Assembly: GCA_030248215.1 (NCBI GenBank)
Contig: JASANG010001467.1
Span: forward strand, 186,001 to 250,000
Direction of reading: 5' to 3'
Source of the DNA: Enoplolaimus lenunculus
Lineage: Eukaryota > Nematoda > Enoplea > Enoplida > Thoracostomopsidae
DNA length: 64,000 nucleotides
The notes under the pieces are model-generated. The model searched no databases and was not told where the DNA came from. It was given only the letters and a program-made list of their open reading frames with translations. The position numbers and the translations under genes are program-made. Positions 24,301 through 37,243 of this stretch are shown piece after piece (positions within the stretch are counted from its first letter, which is position 1; every line of letters begins with the position of its first letter).

Positions 24301-27300
24301 AATCGCCTTTCTTGAACTCTTCCAGCATCACATCTAAAGGCATATCCTCCATAATCATTCGCACCGGATGCCGATAAAACTGACAAATGGTTCGCACTGG
24401 AATGCAGTCGTCTGGGTCGAGCAACGCCAGATCTTTGACGTTGAAAAGACCGACAACCTGAGATTTCAAACCGTAAAAGCCATGCCTGTATTTTCAAATG
24501 TGTGCAGCACCTATTATCAGTTAATGGGCTATTTAAATATATTTTTTTCTGTTAACCATCAGGCATTTTCTGGATCAAAAACTTTTGGTTCATTCAGTAG
24601 CGTGTCCAAGATTATCCATGTGAAAAGATATTGTTTGTGTTGTCACACTTTAAACTACTAAACCCAAAAACCCAATTATTTCCTGATACCACATTGTCAA
24701 ACCTACCCCATCCTAACTTCTCACCATTACACCCACAATAAACTAATACGTACCTTTATCTGTGGCGGTTTATCACCCTCATATACCGGTATGCGAGTGA
24801 ACCCGCTTTCAACAATTTCCGACACTGTTTTAGTGTCTAGAACTGCATCAGATGGCAACATAAATACATCTTCTATAAGTGTCATAACGTCACCAGCTGT
24901 TTTCTTTGATAATTCCAAAGCACCAGAAACTATTTGCACCTAAAAATGTAGCTTTAACAAAGTTTGTGTTTTCGTTATGGCTCTTAAGTTTATAAATACT
25001 GATCGCCAACAGATTTCCTAATGAGCGATTTCGACTAATCTTCCTCAATCCTTGCTCGTCGTAGGCCAATATACAAGTGACAAACCAAAGGAAGAGATCA
25101 AAATTTTACTTACACTTTGTTTAAGAAGTGAATTTAGGCAAACGTAAATTTTGCGGATTTAACTATCTTATAAAACGAACGAACAGCATAATACCATTTA
25201 ATGAGGAATCAGCGGTGTGAAACACGGGTAACAGGGTTGTTTATTCAAATTTGTGCGATATTACATAAATTTTTTGTTAGCTTTAAACTTAGCAATACAC
25301 CTACTAACCTCAGGACAATTCTTCAACCCCATATCAGCTGTTTGTGATATTCGGATCATTTCAAGCAAGCGATCGCGGTTGTATACATTGCCTAAACCAT
25401 AAAACACAACATTCAAACAGCACATTTTATACGCGTCAATACACATCTTAATGTAAGAGCATTTCAAATTTAACTAAAACAACTTTATATAAACATTCAT
25501 TTGAAATACCATACGGTATACAAACGTTCAAAATTTAAGTGACCGCGAGACTCGGCGAGACGACTAGCGCTACAACGGACGTCTTCCTTTAACCTGAATC
25601 CGACAATCGATCCAATGTTGTAAACTCTTAAAACCCTTGGAAATTCGTTCTCGCGAGCCAAGTTTTTAAAAAAACGACCACCTCCCCCAAATTTAACTAC
25701 CATATCCTCCTTTATCAAAAAAGAGTCGAGACACTTACCGACTTCTTCACCCAAAATGCAATCCAAGATTTTTGAAATCGGCCAGGACAACGGAGCCGTG
25801 AGTATCATAAAAAATCTGGTCAAATATATCGTTCGAGCACCAACTGCAAGACCATAACGTGAACAGACGGACTGCGGCACAATTTCTCCGAAAACCACAA
25901 TGCCAAACGACGAACCGATCAACGCCACAAATCCTACAAATACAATCTATCATCTGTACATGACAGGCAAGAGTTTCTGGCATAGTACACATATACAGTC
26001 GCAAGACCAACTATTAATTACAGTTACAACGCAAGTTGCACCTGATCAGTCACAATTAACCTTTAATCTGTTTCGATTACTGTGCGCACTTCGCACTCTA
26101 TTGAGATACCTCACATATGGGTAAGAGGAGCGATATATTATACAGAAAAAAGTCAGAAAGGAACTTTTCAAAAAGTTGAAGTGAAACCAATAATGAGATT
26201 TACAGACTATCAAAATGTCGCAAACATAGAAAATTGTTTCAATGTTGTCGAAAATTGTAGGCTTAGGTGAGGTGTGGCTAAGATGATGCCACGAGAGAAA
26301 AACCTCCCTATTTTGCCCTGTCATAAATTGCGTTCCTGAAGATAATGAAGCGTCTTACCTGAAGTTAAATCATCAAACAAAATCGAAATCGCCGAATTGA
26401 CTATGACATTACCAAGCAGCAACGAGCACAATAAATAGTTGCCAGTCTTACGAACAGGATAAATCACAGTTGCATACTTTTTATCGCGTTTATCGCCAAC
26501 ATTCATTACAATTTCCAGTTCTAAAACAATTTTGAAATAATTCTAATGCTACCTTTAAGGGTAAGCATATTCCTAGCCTAAGTCACAGCGTAAGAATAAG
26601 TTTAAAATTAAGTCTGATTGTACCCTATTGCAATTTGCAGTCCCGCTGAAAACTGGATGCCCTTAAAGTCAGAGTAACATGGGCTAAAATAAGTATACTG
26701 CTTCAATATAGACATTGAAAAATATGTGGCATCAATCCAAACACTTTTACTCTGTTATCAATCCTGAAAAACATCCAAACAAAACTCCACAAAAACCATT
26801 CCAATCATTTTTACCAGTTTTATCCAGCGCCATGAGACCCAAATTTAGTCCCGAAAACAGTCCTGATAGGCAAAGTAGAATCGCTATAATCGCAATTTGT
26901 ATTGGCATCGGCATGTAGTACTCTTTTTCACGTTTTGCAACATTTATCGAAGTTTGGCCTGATGTTCCTATAACAGAACATTTTATACTACCATGACCAA
27001 TAACCGGGAATCTAACCGCAAGTACAGGGTGACAAGAGCGTTTTCAGAACCCCTATGTAAAAAACAAAATCTTAACGTATGGAAGTATAACTAGACGGCG
27101 AATGTTAAATTTGAGCTGTGCCGATACCAAAATTTTTGAAGATGCCCATTCCTAATTTTAACATTTTGCAAATGCCGATACTAATCTTAATACATGACGT
27201 TTAAAAAAACCGCTAGAATTACTACAGTGCACAATTAAATGCGCGAAAACTTAAACTTTAAAGTGAAATTGCAAACATTTCAACGCACTAGCAAGTATAG

Positions 27301-30300
27301 AAGTATCGGCAAATCTGCAATTTGTTGCAGTGCCGATGCCGATGCTCACAAAAAATTGCCGATATTACCGATACCGATTAATCGGCACATCCCAATACGA
27401 CTTCTCTTTTTAAAACTGCAGGACCACCGACATTATACAAGCCGACACGTATCAAACAAAACACAACCACAGGCGCTTGAAACAAATTTCAAAACATCTA
27501 AGCAAAGCATATCTATTCAATATATCATTTAAGTTTAAAACTAGTTAAAAACGAAAAGAAAACTTTTGCGGTCTTACAAAAACGTAGAAAACAAACCAGG
27601 CACAAATTCAACAGAAAGATCAGCTAAACTGCACGGACACTCGAACCACACATTCCCATTCTTAACTATAAATCTTAATACCAACTAAAATTTTACCCCA
27701 AAACTTACCTAAATCTTTAAATTCATGAATAAATACGTGTACATTGAACAATAATACATACATACGTACCTTGATGGTACCATTCCGGTAAAGTAGAACT
27801 GTTGATACTAGTAGACCCGGGAGACCCTATACCATGCAAACTTCCTTTCTTCATTGTATCGATTTTGAAACAGATATAATATCGACCCTGAAACAATACC
27901 AACAGCGATTAATAGTGGGGCAAGACCAGATATTACTCGCAAATTTGAATAAACTAAAGACTTAATAACACTAATTTAGTTATAATGTGCAATTTTCTGC
28001 TTACAATGGTTTTAGTGTTTGTGTTCGCAGATATAATAAAGATACATGTACTCAGTTCTTTAATCTGCAACAAGCGCAGCTGCCATTTATTTAATACAGA
28101 GTTACGTATATCAAACTTTCGAGCGATAAATATCCGACTAACTAGAATGCCAAAGCCAGAACCGGATATCCGATTTCACTCTGACGCAATGAAACACATA
28201 GGAGAGGAGACAGCAAAAAGCACCCGACAGTTCGTATTAAGTTTCCGCACAGCACTTCTCCGTTGTCAGAGCAAGCGTAGCTCTACAACCAAGACAACCA
28301 TAACAGTTATTTTAAGCGTAACATAATTCTTTTACTTTCTAGCAGGATGGGCGGTCTTTCAAAAAAGAGAGACCGAGACCGAAACCCAACCTTCCGAGAC
28401 CGAGACTTTCGGTCTTTGCCTCAGTCAATTTTTAACCGTTACCGAAAATAACAAAATTTTTGTACCAAAAGTTTGAACAGTTTTAATTACTCTGAAATGC
28501 CGTTAAATTCATACAAGTAAAATAATAAATCACCGTCAAACTATATTTTTACACTATTTCTCATTTATGAATGGTGGAACTAACTCAGTAATTGAAAACT
28601 TTCACAAAACTATCACCAAATCCAATTATTGATCATGTTATTAAAACAGTCAGTCTGAACGGAAGTAAACGTGTCAAGTACCCAATTTTAACTGGTTCGC
28701 GTATATACATTTGGTCCAAAATAGGAGTGGAACATTGCTACGTCCTTTCTTCAACAAAAACTAGCTCAACTAATAGCAATTGCTTATAGGTTTTTCACAT
28801 CTTTGGCCTCGACTTCCAAACCACCGAGGCTCAGAAAGAACGAGAGTGAGACCGTCCATCCTTGTTAACTAGGTTATGTAAACGGCGAGCGATGGTCAGA
28901 TGATATTGAAAATAAAAAATTTGTTCCACTTTATTTTAATATTCGAGACGGTGATCACTTTCATTCGTCATTTCTACAACAAGCTGCGCTATCGAGCTAA
29001 ATTCAGGCAAGTTCTCAAATAAAAACACAAAGCAGCGGTTTGCACTTTAAAAAACGACGCATAACAACAATATGTGGTCCTGTTTCGATTGATAGGAATG
29101 TTTCGACTTGGCAAACAGAACTAGGCATGCGCCGATACCAAAATTTTTACCGATGCCGATACCGATGTCGATTCTTATTTTGAAATTTTGCGATGCCGAA
29201 TGGATGTCGATTCCAACTTTAGTACACCATACTTAATACACATATAGGAACCTACATTACATCATTATATGAACACTTAAACCCTAAGCATCACGAACGA
29301 GTAAAATTTTATAAAAACGGTACATTTCAATTATTTTTTTCAGACAAAAACGCAAAAGAGATAACAGTTTTCCTGACCAGACACACTGATATGCGCCCAG
29401 AAATGAAACTGATAGCATTTTAACTGACTGTTCACAGGACCTAAATTTTGCAAGAAGGTACACAAACAAGACATTAATTTAACGTGTGCAACACTATCAA
29501 CATATGGGTTTTCATAAGATAACAATGCTTCACTATTCATTTGAATTTGAATACAATACATACGTACGTATGTCCAGCGTCAGTGAACACACAGCTTACA
29601 GCTAATACGCACTGAAATCAACCTGGCTACTGTATATCAGGGCTTCAACAGAAACTAAGTTTTGTCAGAACAAGAATTGAATTTCTTTTGAGGAACTGGA
29701 ATTTGAAATAATTTTCGACACTGAATTAGTTGGATTTTTTAGAAAACTAACTTGCCAAAAATAGTTTAAGCGAATTTTCAGCTATTTGATCATCAAGTTT
29801 TGCGAAAACACACCAGAAACAGATTAAGAAAATTGAACTTATTGTAATAATATTCATTTCGAAATCACAATTTTTCAAAGACAAACTTTCCAATATTTAA
29901 ATGATTACGAAGTATTTGCTAGAAAACAGCAAAAATTTCGGTTCCTACATCTTTGAATGCAGGAACAGGAATTAAATATTTCAAGGAATTACCCCTCGAA
30001 CAGGAATTTCGGTTACAGCTTATCATGCATATAAACTTTTCACATTCAAGAGAGCGGACATGAGTAGAATTTCACAAATATTCTACAACCATTAATTAAT
30101 AGAAACAGAATTTGCACGGATGCTTAAAATACTGTAATTACTTTCCAGCGGGTACAAAAGTTTTTTACTGCGCCAAAATTTCCAATACATACGTATACAT
30201 AGCATATATATATTCACAAATGCATGTAACGTATATGTATATGTATGTATTTACATAGTAAACACTTCAACATACATAACCAGTCGTAGTGGGACTACAT

Positions 30301-33300
30301 ATATTCGCACCCAAAAATCCTTCAGTAACCCTAAAAATTAGTGAAATTTAGCAAAAAGCCCTAATTTAGGCTTATCAAATATGCTAACATGCAAATTAGC
30401 TATTAGCTAACTATTAAATTAAAATTATCGGTTTTGAAGGTTTGTAGACAATTTATTCTGAATCCTCGAACCCAAAAACCCTTTATTGCTGAAATTAGAT
30501 TGTGTGTACCCCAAATAATTAGTGGACAAAAAGTCCTAATTTAGGATTACCATTATGCTAATATACAAATTTGCTATTAGCTAACTATTCAATTATCAGT
30601 TTTAACGGATTTTAGACAATTTATTTAGATTCCACGCACCCAAACACCCTTTATTGCTGAAATTAAATTGCTTGCAACCCTAATAATTAGTGAAATATCT
30701 TAAAAAGTTCTAATTTAGGCTTAACCAATTATGCAAATTAACCAGTAGCTAACAAACAGCTTTACATTTAAAAACACTAATGCGAGGTTAACACCCCAGC
30801 AGGATAACCGGCTTTCAAACAAAAATGTTTATTAAAACCGGTTCAGCGGTTCCTGGGATTCTTTTCGGACAGACGGACATTTACCTTTCGACCCCCGAGC
30901 ACAAAATATAAAAAGCTTGCTTCGCTCAATTATATAGTACGTGTATATGTATAACAAACACATACAAGTTATATAAACTAAACACAGTCCCTTAATGTCA
31001 ACCACGCTGAATCCTTATTTTTTCGACCGAAACCTACAAAACAAACAAATCGTAAGCAGCTTTTTTGAAAATACAGCCGCCGGCTCTAAAAACTACAACC
31101 AAGAAACGATTGCGCGCTATGTTACATGTTTGTGAGAGTATTTAGTTTTTTTGCCAAGATCCAGTTAAGAAACAAGGATTATATACTCACAAATCCCCTA
31201 ACAACACAGCTTGAAATTTTATTATCATTTTACCAAAAACTTTCTCATCAGTGTAACCACTAGTCACGCAACGTTTCCGTAGTACGTTTTCCGAGCTTTC
31301 TGACAAATAACGAACTAGACTGAGGCAGATCCAGAAACTTCTAACCGGGTAACCGCACAATATTATAGGGAAGACTTCGTGAACGAGAAATCAAACGCAA
31401 TTTTTGCACTAAATTTTAATACTTAATTTTGGTTTTCATTTCTATACCAGGACTAGGGTTGGGTTTACCCCATTGTATCCGCCAACGAAACAAGAAATCT
31501 CTAGGTTTATACAAGTATAGCACACATACGAGTGACGGAATGTGCTTGCTGTCAATAAGGATAGATAATAGCTTTTCTTTTACTCATTAGTCATTTAGTC
31601 ATTATGCACAGTACGTAGGTACAGTACGAATTTGTGGCTTGTTTTTGCACCTTCCTTCCAAAAGATTACGCATAAGCAGAGTGGTCACCAGAGTACGACC
31701 GCCGGATAAGTGCATTATCAATAAAAAGGAAACCTTATAATCCAGCCAATTTAGTAGTGTTCATATTTATTTAATATTATTTTATTCTACAAAGAGTTTT
31801 CGTGTTAACTGCGGTCACTGACATGCTTAATTCTGTCATCTCGAACTGGAGTGATTGTAAAATATTGTAATTTTGGTCACAAGCAAGTAACAGTGTCATA
31901 CAGAGTTATGGCATACTTTTCAGCGATAAATATCCAGTTCACGAAAAAATATAATACCAGAGCCACATTACGATGTTTTTTGCAAGAACAGGATGTCGAA
32001 TTTCTGCCCGAGCTGGAAGGGGATATCCGGCTGCACCCTGGGGGTTATCATAGAGGTTGCCACCATTTTTACGTTTAAATTAATAAACCAATGTTCACAA
32101 CTTCTAACATCGGAATTGTTAAGCCAAAATTGTAGAGAACAAAAACACGGTCGTCAGGAAAATACATGTGCACGTAATGAAATTACATTTACGTTGGGAT
32201 GCAACAGCAGGAAAATGAATAGAAATTGAATTTTTTGCCGAAACAGGAATATTCAAATAATTTTCAACACAGAATTTTTATTTTAATTTTTAGTAAACTA
32301 GACAAAAACGAATATTAAGCGAGCTTTTGGCGATCTTGTCTTTGTTTGTATCATATGATACGAAATCGCGCATCAAATATTTGAGCAAAGAGTAAAGACA
32401 TTCATTTCGCACTAATGACTTAGCCCAACGCCGTAAAAAATTTTGTTTTCGCCGCTTCTACAATGCTGGAACAGGAACGGGAATCGTTTTTACAGAAATT
32501 CCGGCCAAAAGAAGAATTTCCGTAGGGCCCTGGGATGTACATACCTTGTCTGCTGAGGTCAAATTATATGGGCTTATTTCAAAAATCTTTAAAAAATAAC
32601 AATGCAAAGCGTAACAAAACAAAATCACCAAACAGAAATGAAATGTACAACAACTCTACCTAGAAGATTTTCAATTAAGGTATCTACATATATACTCATT
32701 TCGCGGTCCTAGAGTTATATTGCTGCCACAACGATACAATGCTGCTCGGATGTTTACAGTTCTTACGTCTCTTTCTTCAACAAATAAAAGGTCTTTTTCT
32801 GTTTCTATTACTCAATTATATATTAAGATGCGGTGTCGCTGGACCTATTAATGCTATTATTTTCATCTCGCGACAACGATTTTCAATTTTAAAACATACG
32901 TACATACAATTTAGCTTGTCCGGATTAGTGCAATACATTCCCGTGTATATACAAACAAACACGGCGGACACCTGTGAAGTCAAAGTGTGAATGTTAGCAA
33001 ACATAGGGTTTCCCTGTGGCGTTATAAAACACTGGTGTACAAAAATTTTTATAAATCTGCCAATTGTATGTTGTTTTCGGACATGCAGGAAGATGGCGAA
33101 AAGGGGGAAAGGTCAACACGAGGAAATCGGATGAGAAAGGCCCCTTCCACTCACTAGCTAATCCACGGTTACAAATTTGAAAAGGAAGATAATATTGATC
33201 AAAAAGAGAATTAAATCAGAAACGGAAGGTTTATTGAAATACTCTAATTTTTTCATTTAAAAATAAAATGCAGACACGTCAGTTGAAGATTTCTTTAAAA

Positions 33301-35226
33301 ATAAAAAATTTTAAGCAATGTTTATCATCCGCGATTGCCAGAACAGAATAAACATAGGCAATAAACACACTGTATATATATGCTACATAGTTGCCGATGT
33401 CATCCATGTATTTACATACGTTTAACAATACTAAGCTTTTAAACAATAGTGATACCATTATATTTTGCATTGAGTGTCCAATAGACATATGCAAATATGC
33501 AGCAGAAAACCAAACAGAAGAACACTAGTTGGCGACGTATGTAATAATAAGTTACACTTTTACGCACATCGTGTAGAAAAACTATTGTTTGAAAATTATT
33601 CAAACGGCCTAGTAAAAATTACTAACCTCATGCGGCAGTAAAGCATCAAATGATAAACTGTACTCGCGTTGAGTGGGAAAAACATCTGTCTCATACATAC
33701 GATCAGTTATATGCCCACAGTCCATTTCGCTCTATAAATAAAATTACGGGACCCAGCAAAGTTGAATAACACGAAACCGAATGCAAAAAGAAGCCGAATA
33801 TTGCGCGAAAAGTATCTTAGTAAGAATAAAAACTAATGACAGTCACTTCACTAACTGGACCGAATAATATTCGTAACTTGAGACGTCCCGGGGTCAGGAT
33901 TTTAACCGAGGCCACTGCCAGGGCAGCAAAACTTCAATTTTTTTGTACCTTTTGCGTAAGCATGTACCAAGGAGCACGGCGCCGTTTTTATCATATCGCG
34001 TCACGCAACATTTTCTTGATACTAGCATGTTGCGAAGTTACTGTTAATGCATTTCTTATTTGTCATATCGCGTCAAGCGACATTTTGCGTATGGCAATGT
34101 AATACTTACTGTGCTGCGCTCGGATCCTGGTTAAATTGTGGCGCGGGTATTTTGCCAAGACATGTGTATAAAGTTACTGCAGTGTTGTTGTAGTGTTTAC
34201 AAAAGAAGTTTACACAGCAGCAATGTTTTGGTATGCGAAGGTGTACATCGGCAGTGCAGTCACGCACTGTGCGAAGCGCGGGCTTTTGCAGTAAGTACGG
34301 GTGGGGAAGCAGGGTAGAAACAGAGTTACGATTTTGGTTAAAATTAGATTAACAATTAGTCCTGAGAAATTTAAAATATTGTGACATGTGAATTTTTCAG
34401 TTCCCATTCCGATATTACACTCTGTGTATATCTATTTCTGGTTTCGTCCATGGTACGGTATGGCCCCGGGACATCTCTAGTGTAAATGATATATTATATA
34501 ACGTATGATTGCGCATATACCGTATTGCATAAACTGATTTAAATTCATCGATTTCGAATGATTTCATAACAAATTATTCTTGATTTTAAGAATGTCACGG
34601 TCTCTCTATGCGTACTTATTAAAATTTAGTGCATTCGAATGATTTTACGACAAATTATTTCTGATTTCAAAAAAGTCACGGCCTTTCTACGTTGTATATA
34701 TGACATAGCAAAACCGGTATCATGAAACCAATTGCCAAAACTAACTTCAGTGAGCCTAACTTTGGTCACAGCGAGCATATCACATCCAAATAGACGAATA
34801 TGGACATCGCTTGACTTAGTTGGTTCAATCTCGACCACATCGTCATCACTAAGACAAGAGAACAGATTACGTACTACGTAACTGAGAAATAGGCAATAAC
34901 AGCACACGCCTTATGCAATACTAAAACCCTATTTATACACGTCAAGCCATGTGTAATGTGTATGTAACATCATAGACATCAAAAATTCAACCAGCAGAAG
35001 ATAAAGTCCAGTTTTTCACTCAATTACTGCATTAAAATGAAAACACCATGTTATTGCCATACATTTATTAAAAAGCTTACCCGAATCGCACTATAGCGTC
35101 GGCCTTTTCCACGCGCAGACCCGATAATTGACTGTACGGAAGACATTCCGGTATCCCATGGACGAAATAAAACGGCAGGAAAACAAAGACGCTTGCACAT
35201 GCGAAAACTGTTTGAAGTTTTGTCAT
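21378..35226 (-). CDS. CNNM: CNNM (cyclin M / ACDP) metal-transport protein, 14 exons
   Basis: Exons in reading order: 35226-35081, 34848-34746, 33731-33627, 27887-27770, 26967-26815, 26520-26359, 25933-25739, 25391-25309, 24939-24754, 24457-24283, 24009-23827, 23656-23511, 23128-22970, 22361-21378. Every junction has GT/AG and agreeing phase; the sum is about 965 codons. Domains: signal peptide (residues 1-24, [20 protein letters not shown]), extracellular N-terminal domain to about 180, DUF21 membrane domain about 181-355 ([34 protein letters not shown]), CBS pair about 370-510 ([30 protein letters not shown]), cyclic-nucleotide-binding-like domain about 538-690 ([21 protein letters not shown]), then a Ser/Gly/Ala-rich tail with ten consecutive Thr. 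CNNM proteins sit in the plasma membrane and act in Mg2+ efflux or its regulation. A strong donor (GCG|GTGAGTATA) at 21398 could splice to one more exon; otherwise the frame stops 6 codons later. Exon 2's end rests on phase and a GTTAGT donor. Confidence 0.92.
22530..22886 (+). repeat. MITE family F, partial copy in CNNM intron 13
   Basis: ATTCGGAACCACAACCGCAC followed by ATATCCGGTATCCGG matches 13620-13700; the ends are worn (AACCGGGTGTTAACC left, CAAATATCCAGTCGATTCC right). Confidence 0.55.
26545..26685 (+). repeat. MITE family M in CNNM intron 5
   Basis: Begins AATGCTACCTTTAAGGGT, ends GTAACATGGGCTAAA, with TAGCCTAAG motifs inside. It starts about 25 nt from the acceptor of exon 6 (26520). 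Confidence 0.6.
27118..27393 (+). repeat. MITE family C (GCCGATACC ends), about 275 bp, in CNNM intron 4
   Basis: Begins GTGCCGATACCAAAATTTTTG and ends ACCGATTAATCGGCACATCCC. Other copies: 29125-29445 (right end missing) and 48038-48365. The family shows inner GATGCCGATACCGATG repeats. Confidence 0.65.
28344..28863 (+). repeat. Inverted-repeat element with GGTCTC-like ends, 520 bp
   Basis: Left end AGGATGGGCGGTCTTTC, right end GTGAGACCGTCCATCCT, an imperfect inverted pair. GAGACCGAGACC-like repeats lie just inside the left end and CGAGGCTCAGAAAGAACGAG inside the right. Confidence 0.7.
29125..29445 (+). repeat. MITE family C, right end missing
   Basis: GCGCCGATACCAAAATTTTT then GATGCCGATACCGATGTCG; its middle (CCTGACCAGACACAC) matches the 48038 copy (CCTGATCAGACGCAC). 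Confidence 0.55.
29639..30022 (+). repeat. Element family E, copy 1
   Basis: Begins CAGGGCTTCAACAGAAACT, with ATTTGAAATAATTTTCGACAC inside and GGAATTTCGGTTACAGC near the right end. Copy 2 at about 32195-32532 shares the inner blocks and ends TTCCGTAGGGCCCTGG. Confidence 0.5.
30322..30935 (+). repeat. About 175-bp tandem repeat (2.4 units) with a LINE-like tail
   Basis: Units start near 30330, 30509 and 30678 and share AATTAGTGAAAT, CCTAATTTAGG, GCTATTAGCTAACTATT, TAGACAATTTATT and CCCTTTATTGCTGAAATTA. The following ACCGGTTCAGCGGTTCCTGG ... CGGACAGACGGACA block resembles 3' ends of RTE-like LINEs and their non-autonomous kin (a resemblance by eye). No reverse transcriptase frame is present. 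Confidence 0.6.
32195..32532 (+). repeat. Element family E, copy 2
   Basis: See copy 1. Right end GAATTTCCGTAGGGCCCTGG. Confidence 0.5.
34553..34692. repeat. Two direct copies of about 60 bp in CNNM intron 2
   Basis: TTCGAATGATTTxAxxACAAATTATTxxTGATTT ... GTCACGG occurs at 34553-34612 and 34632-34692; the second copy ends about 50 nt beyond the exon 2 donor at 34745. Confidence 0.6.
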
Positions 35227-36246
35227 AACAAAAGCTTAAGTTTCCGCATTTTACAATAAACAACTAGGTTAGGTATTAAAATTAATAATAGCTACTCTAA
35301 CCATTGTAAGGTTTCCAAACAAGTCTTGAAAAGTATGGCAAAAAGAGTTTTTGTCAAATAAAAACCTAAATTAAACATTGCAACTTTTACTTAAAATAAC
35401 AATTTTTGTGAAGAATTGACATAAGATAATAATAATTTGCTAAAGAAATTTGTTAATTTTTAGCCGTACAATTTTTCGAAAATGTTACCGAAATAAAGTT
35501 GTTGATTTGTGAATCGAAAATTGTAATGTTTTAAAGTGTTGTTGAGACAGGTCCGGTTGGTTGTATACCGTCAAATATCGCATTTTTTGGAAATTATGTA
35601 TTATAAATAGTGCATACTGCATATTTATTAATTTTTTATTGAACAGGCGTATTAAGTGGGCGTTAACGCCGGACGTGTACAGTCCTCAAGCCACGTGACC
35701 AGTTTAGTATTTTAACTTCTGTATAGACAGGGCCGTAACCAGTAGCGGATCTGGAGGAGGGGTCGAAGGGGCGTTCGCCCCCGTCAAAAAGTTTTTATGA
35801 TAAAATGGTAAGGTCCATAAGTATATAACAGGTTTTCAAACTACTAACTATTGCAGTTGCTGAACTCCAAAATGGTTCAGCATCAGAGCAAACCATAAGT
35901 GGAAATGCGTTGAATTTCGAGCATCTGTATTCATTGGTTCGAAAGTTACGAGACCTAGCACCAACTGGTGGTAAGTGCTACTTACATTTAAGAATACGGA
36001 CCCGTACGGGAAATTACTAAGCTAGGGTTCGCAATCTGAGTGGTTGTTATTTAGTTAACGTTTACAAGAGCAAGTGGATTATCCGATAACAAGCTGTTTT
36101 GGTACTCTTGTATACTATGTAACATAGATGGTTATTTTTTGAAATCTGAATTACAGTATTTCACTTTAATAGTTTATTAAAAACTTGTTAGTGTGTTGAG
36201 TTTGGTATATATTGTACTGGCATTTCGAATTTGCACAGTGAGTGTG
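35227..36246. other. Upstream flank of CNNM, with one exon-like stretch
   Basis: Presumed CNNM promoter side; no TATA box or clear element seen. A TTGCAG acceptor at 35856 and a GTAAGT donor at 35971 (plus strand) enclose an open 114-nt stretch, discussed in the findings. GGCCGTAACCAGTAGCGGATCT near 35730 looks like a transposon end. Confidence 0.4.
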
Positions 36247-37243
36247 TGTCAGCTCTGGACTTCGCCATTCGGCCCTGTTTGAGGCTAAAATATCCAAAAA
36301 TTGTAGGTTCTTGACTCATGCAATTCTAAGTGATCTGATGCGGGTTAGTACGCTCTGGAGTGTTAACACCGAGTTTTGTAGGTTTAATACAAGTAACAGA
36401 ACAAATAATACGGCAGCGTACACAATATAAACGTCGGCGATGCTAGTTTGACTCGCGAAATTCGCAATTTAACGAAATTTCGGGATAACTAAGAATTATG
36501 TCAAAATCGGGCTAATATCCGAGTTTTACGTCAAATCCGGGGTTAAACGGTCCAACTAGTAGCGAATCCTGTATAACTCTACTCAAACAAACACCACGCG
36601 GCAGGAATAACAGTATGCAAGCCGCCGAACCCGTAGTTGCACGATTTGCAACACAAAACACGCAATTTCCGCAATTTTCAGAGTACAACCAAAATACACC
36701 TATTTCCGGATACTAGGTCGATATTCTTGCTAAAAATCGGTAAATAGCCGTCAATTGGGCTCGATTTCGCTAGAATTACTGAAATCTCGACTAAACTCGT
36801 AATACACGCAATATCCGTAATACACGTAAAATGTCTTCTCTGAAAAATGTCCGAATTCGCTCCAACTAGCTAGCTACGTTATAAGTAATTATTTAGGCCA
36901 AAAACTCAAGGATAAGTCTCGAAAAATTGGCAGAAAATAAATTGGGGAATTTTGGGGAGATTTTTGGGGAATTTAAAGGTTTTGAATAGGAAAATGGAAT
37001 GCGCGAGCAAAAATAACCCAGAATATAAGAAATAACGAATATAGGCACAATATAAGGCGAAATAACGGCACATTCATAAACTACTAAAATCGACTTAACT
37101 CAAACAGACACAAAGCGACGGTAATGTCGCATAAAAGCGGGTTTGCAAGCATTAGAGGCCACGGGAGGACATAAACAGAGCCCGCGGCAATCGAGGGCGG
37201 GGGAACTGTGGTTGCAGGGCAACCACAGGACCCCTGCCCGACA
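36247..37243 (-). repeat. 3' LTR (997 bp)
   Basis: Near identical to 46170-47166. The outer right end carries a perfect 10-bp stem (CTGTGGTTGC ... GCAACCACAG, 37206-37228). The bases just inside the LTR do not form a classic polypurine tract. Confidence 0.95.

Larger units (their letters stand above)
27888..33626. other. CNNM intron 3, 5.7 kb, filled with small elements
   Basis: Holds an inverted-repeat element (28344-28863), a MITE C copy (29125-29445), two copies of an element with CAGGGCTTCAACAG / CCGTAGGGCCCTGG ends (about 29639-30020 and 32195-32532), a tandem repeat plus tail (30322-30935) and a G-like end at 31990-32040. I see no gene in it. Confidence 0.6.
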
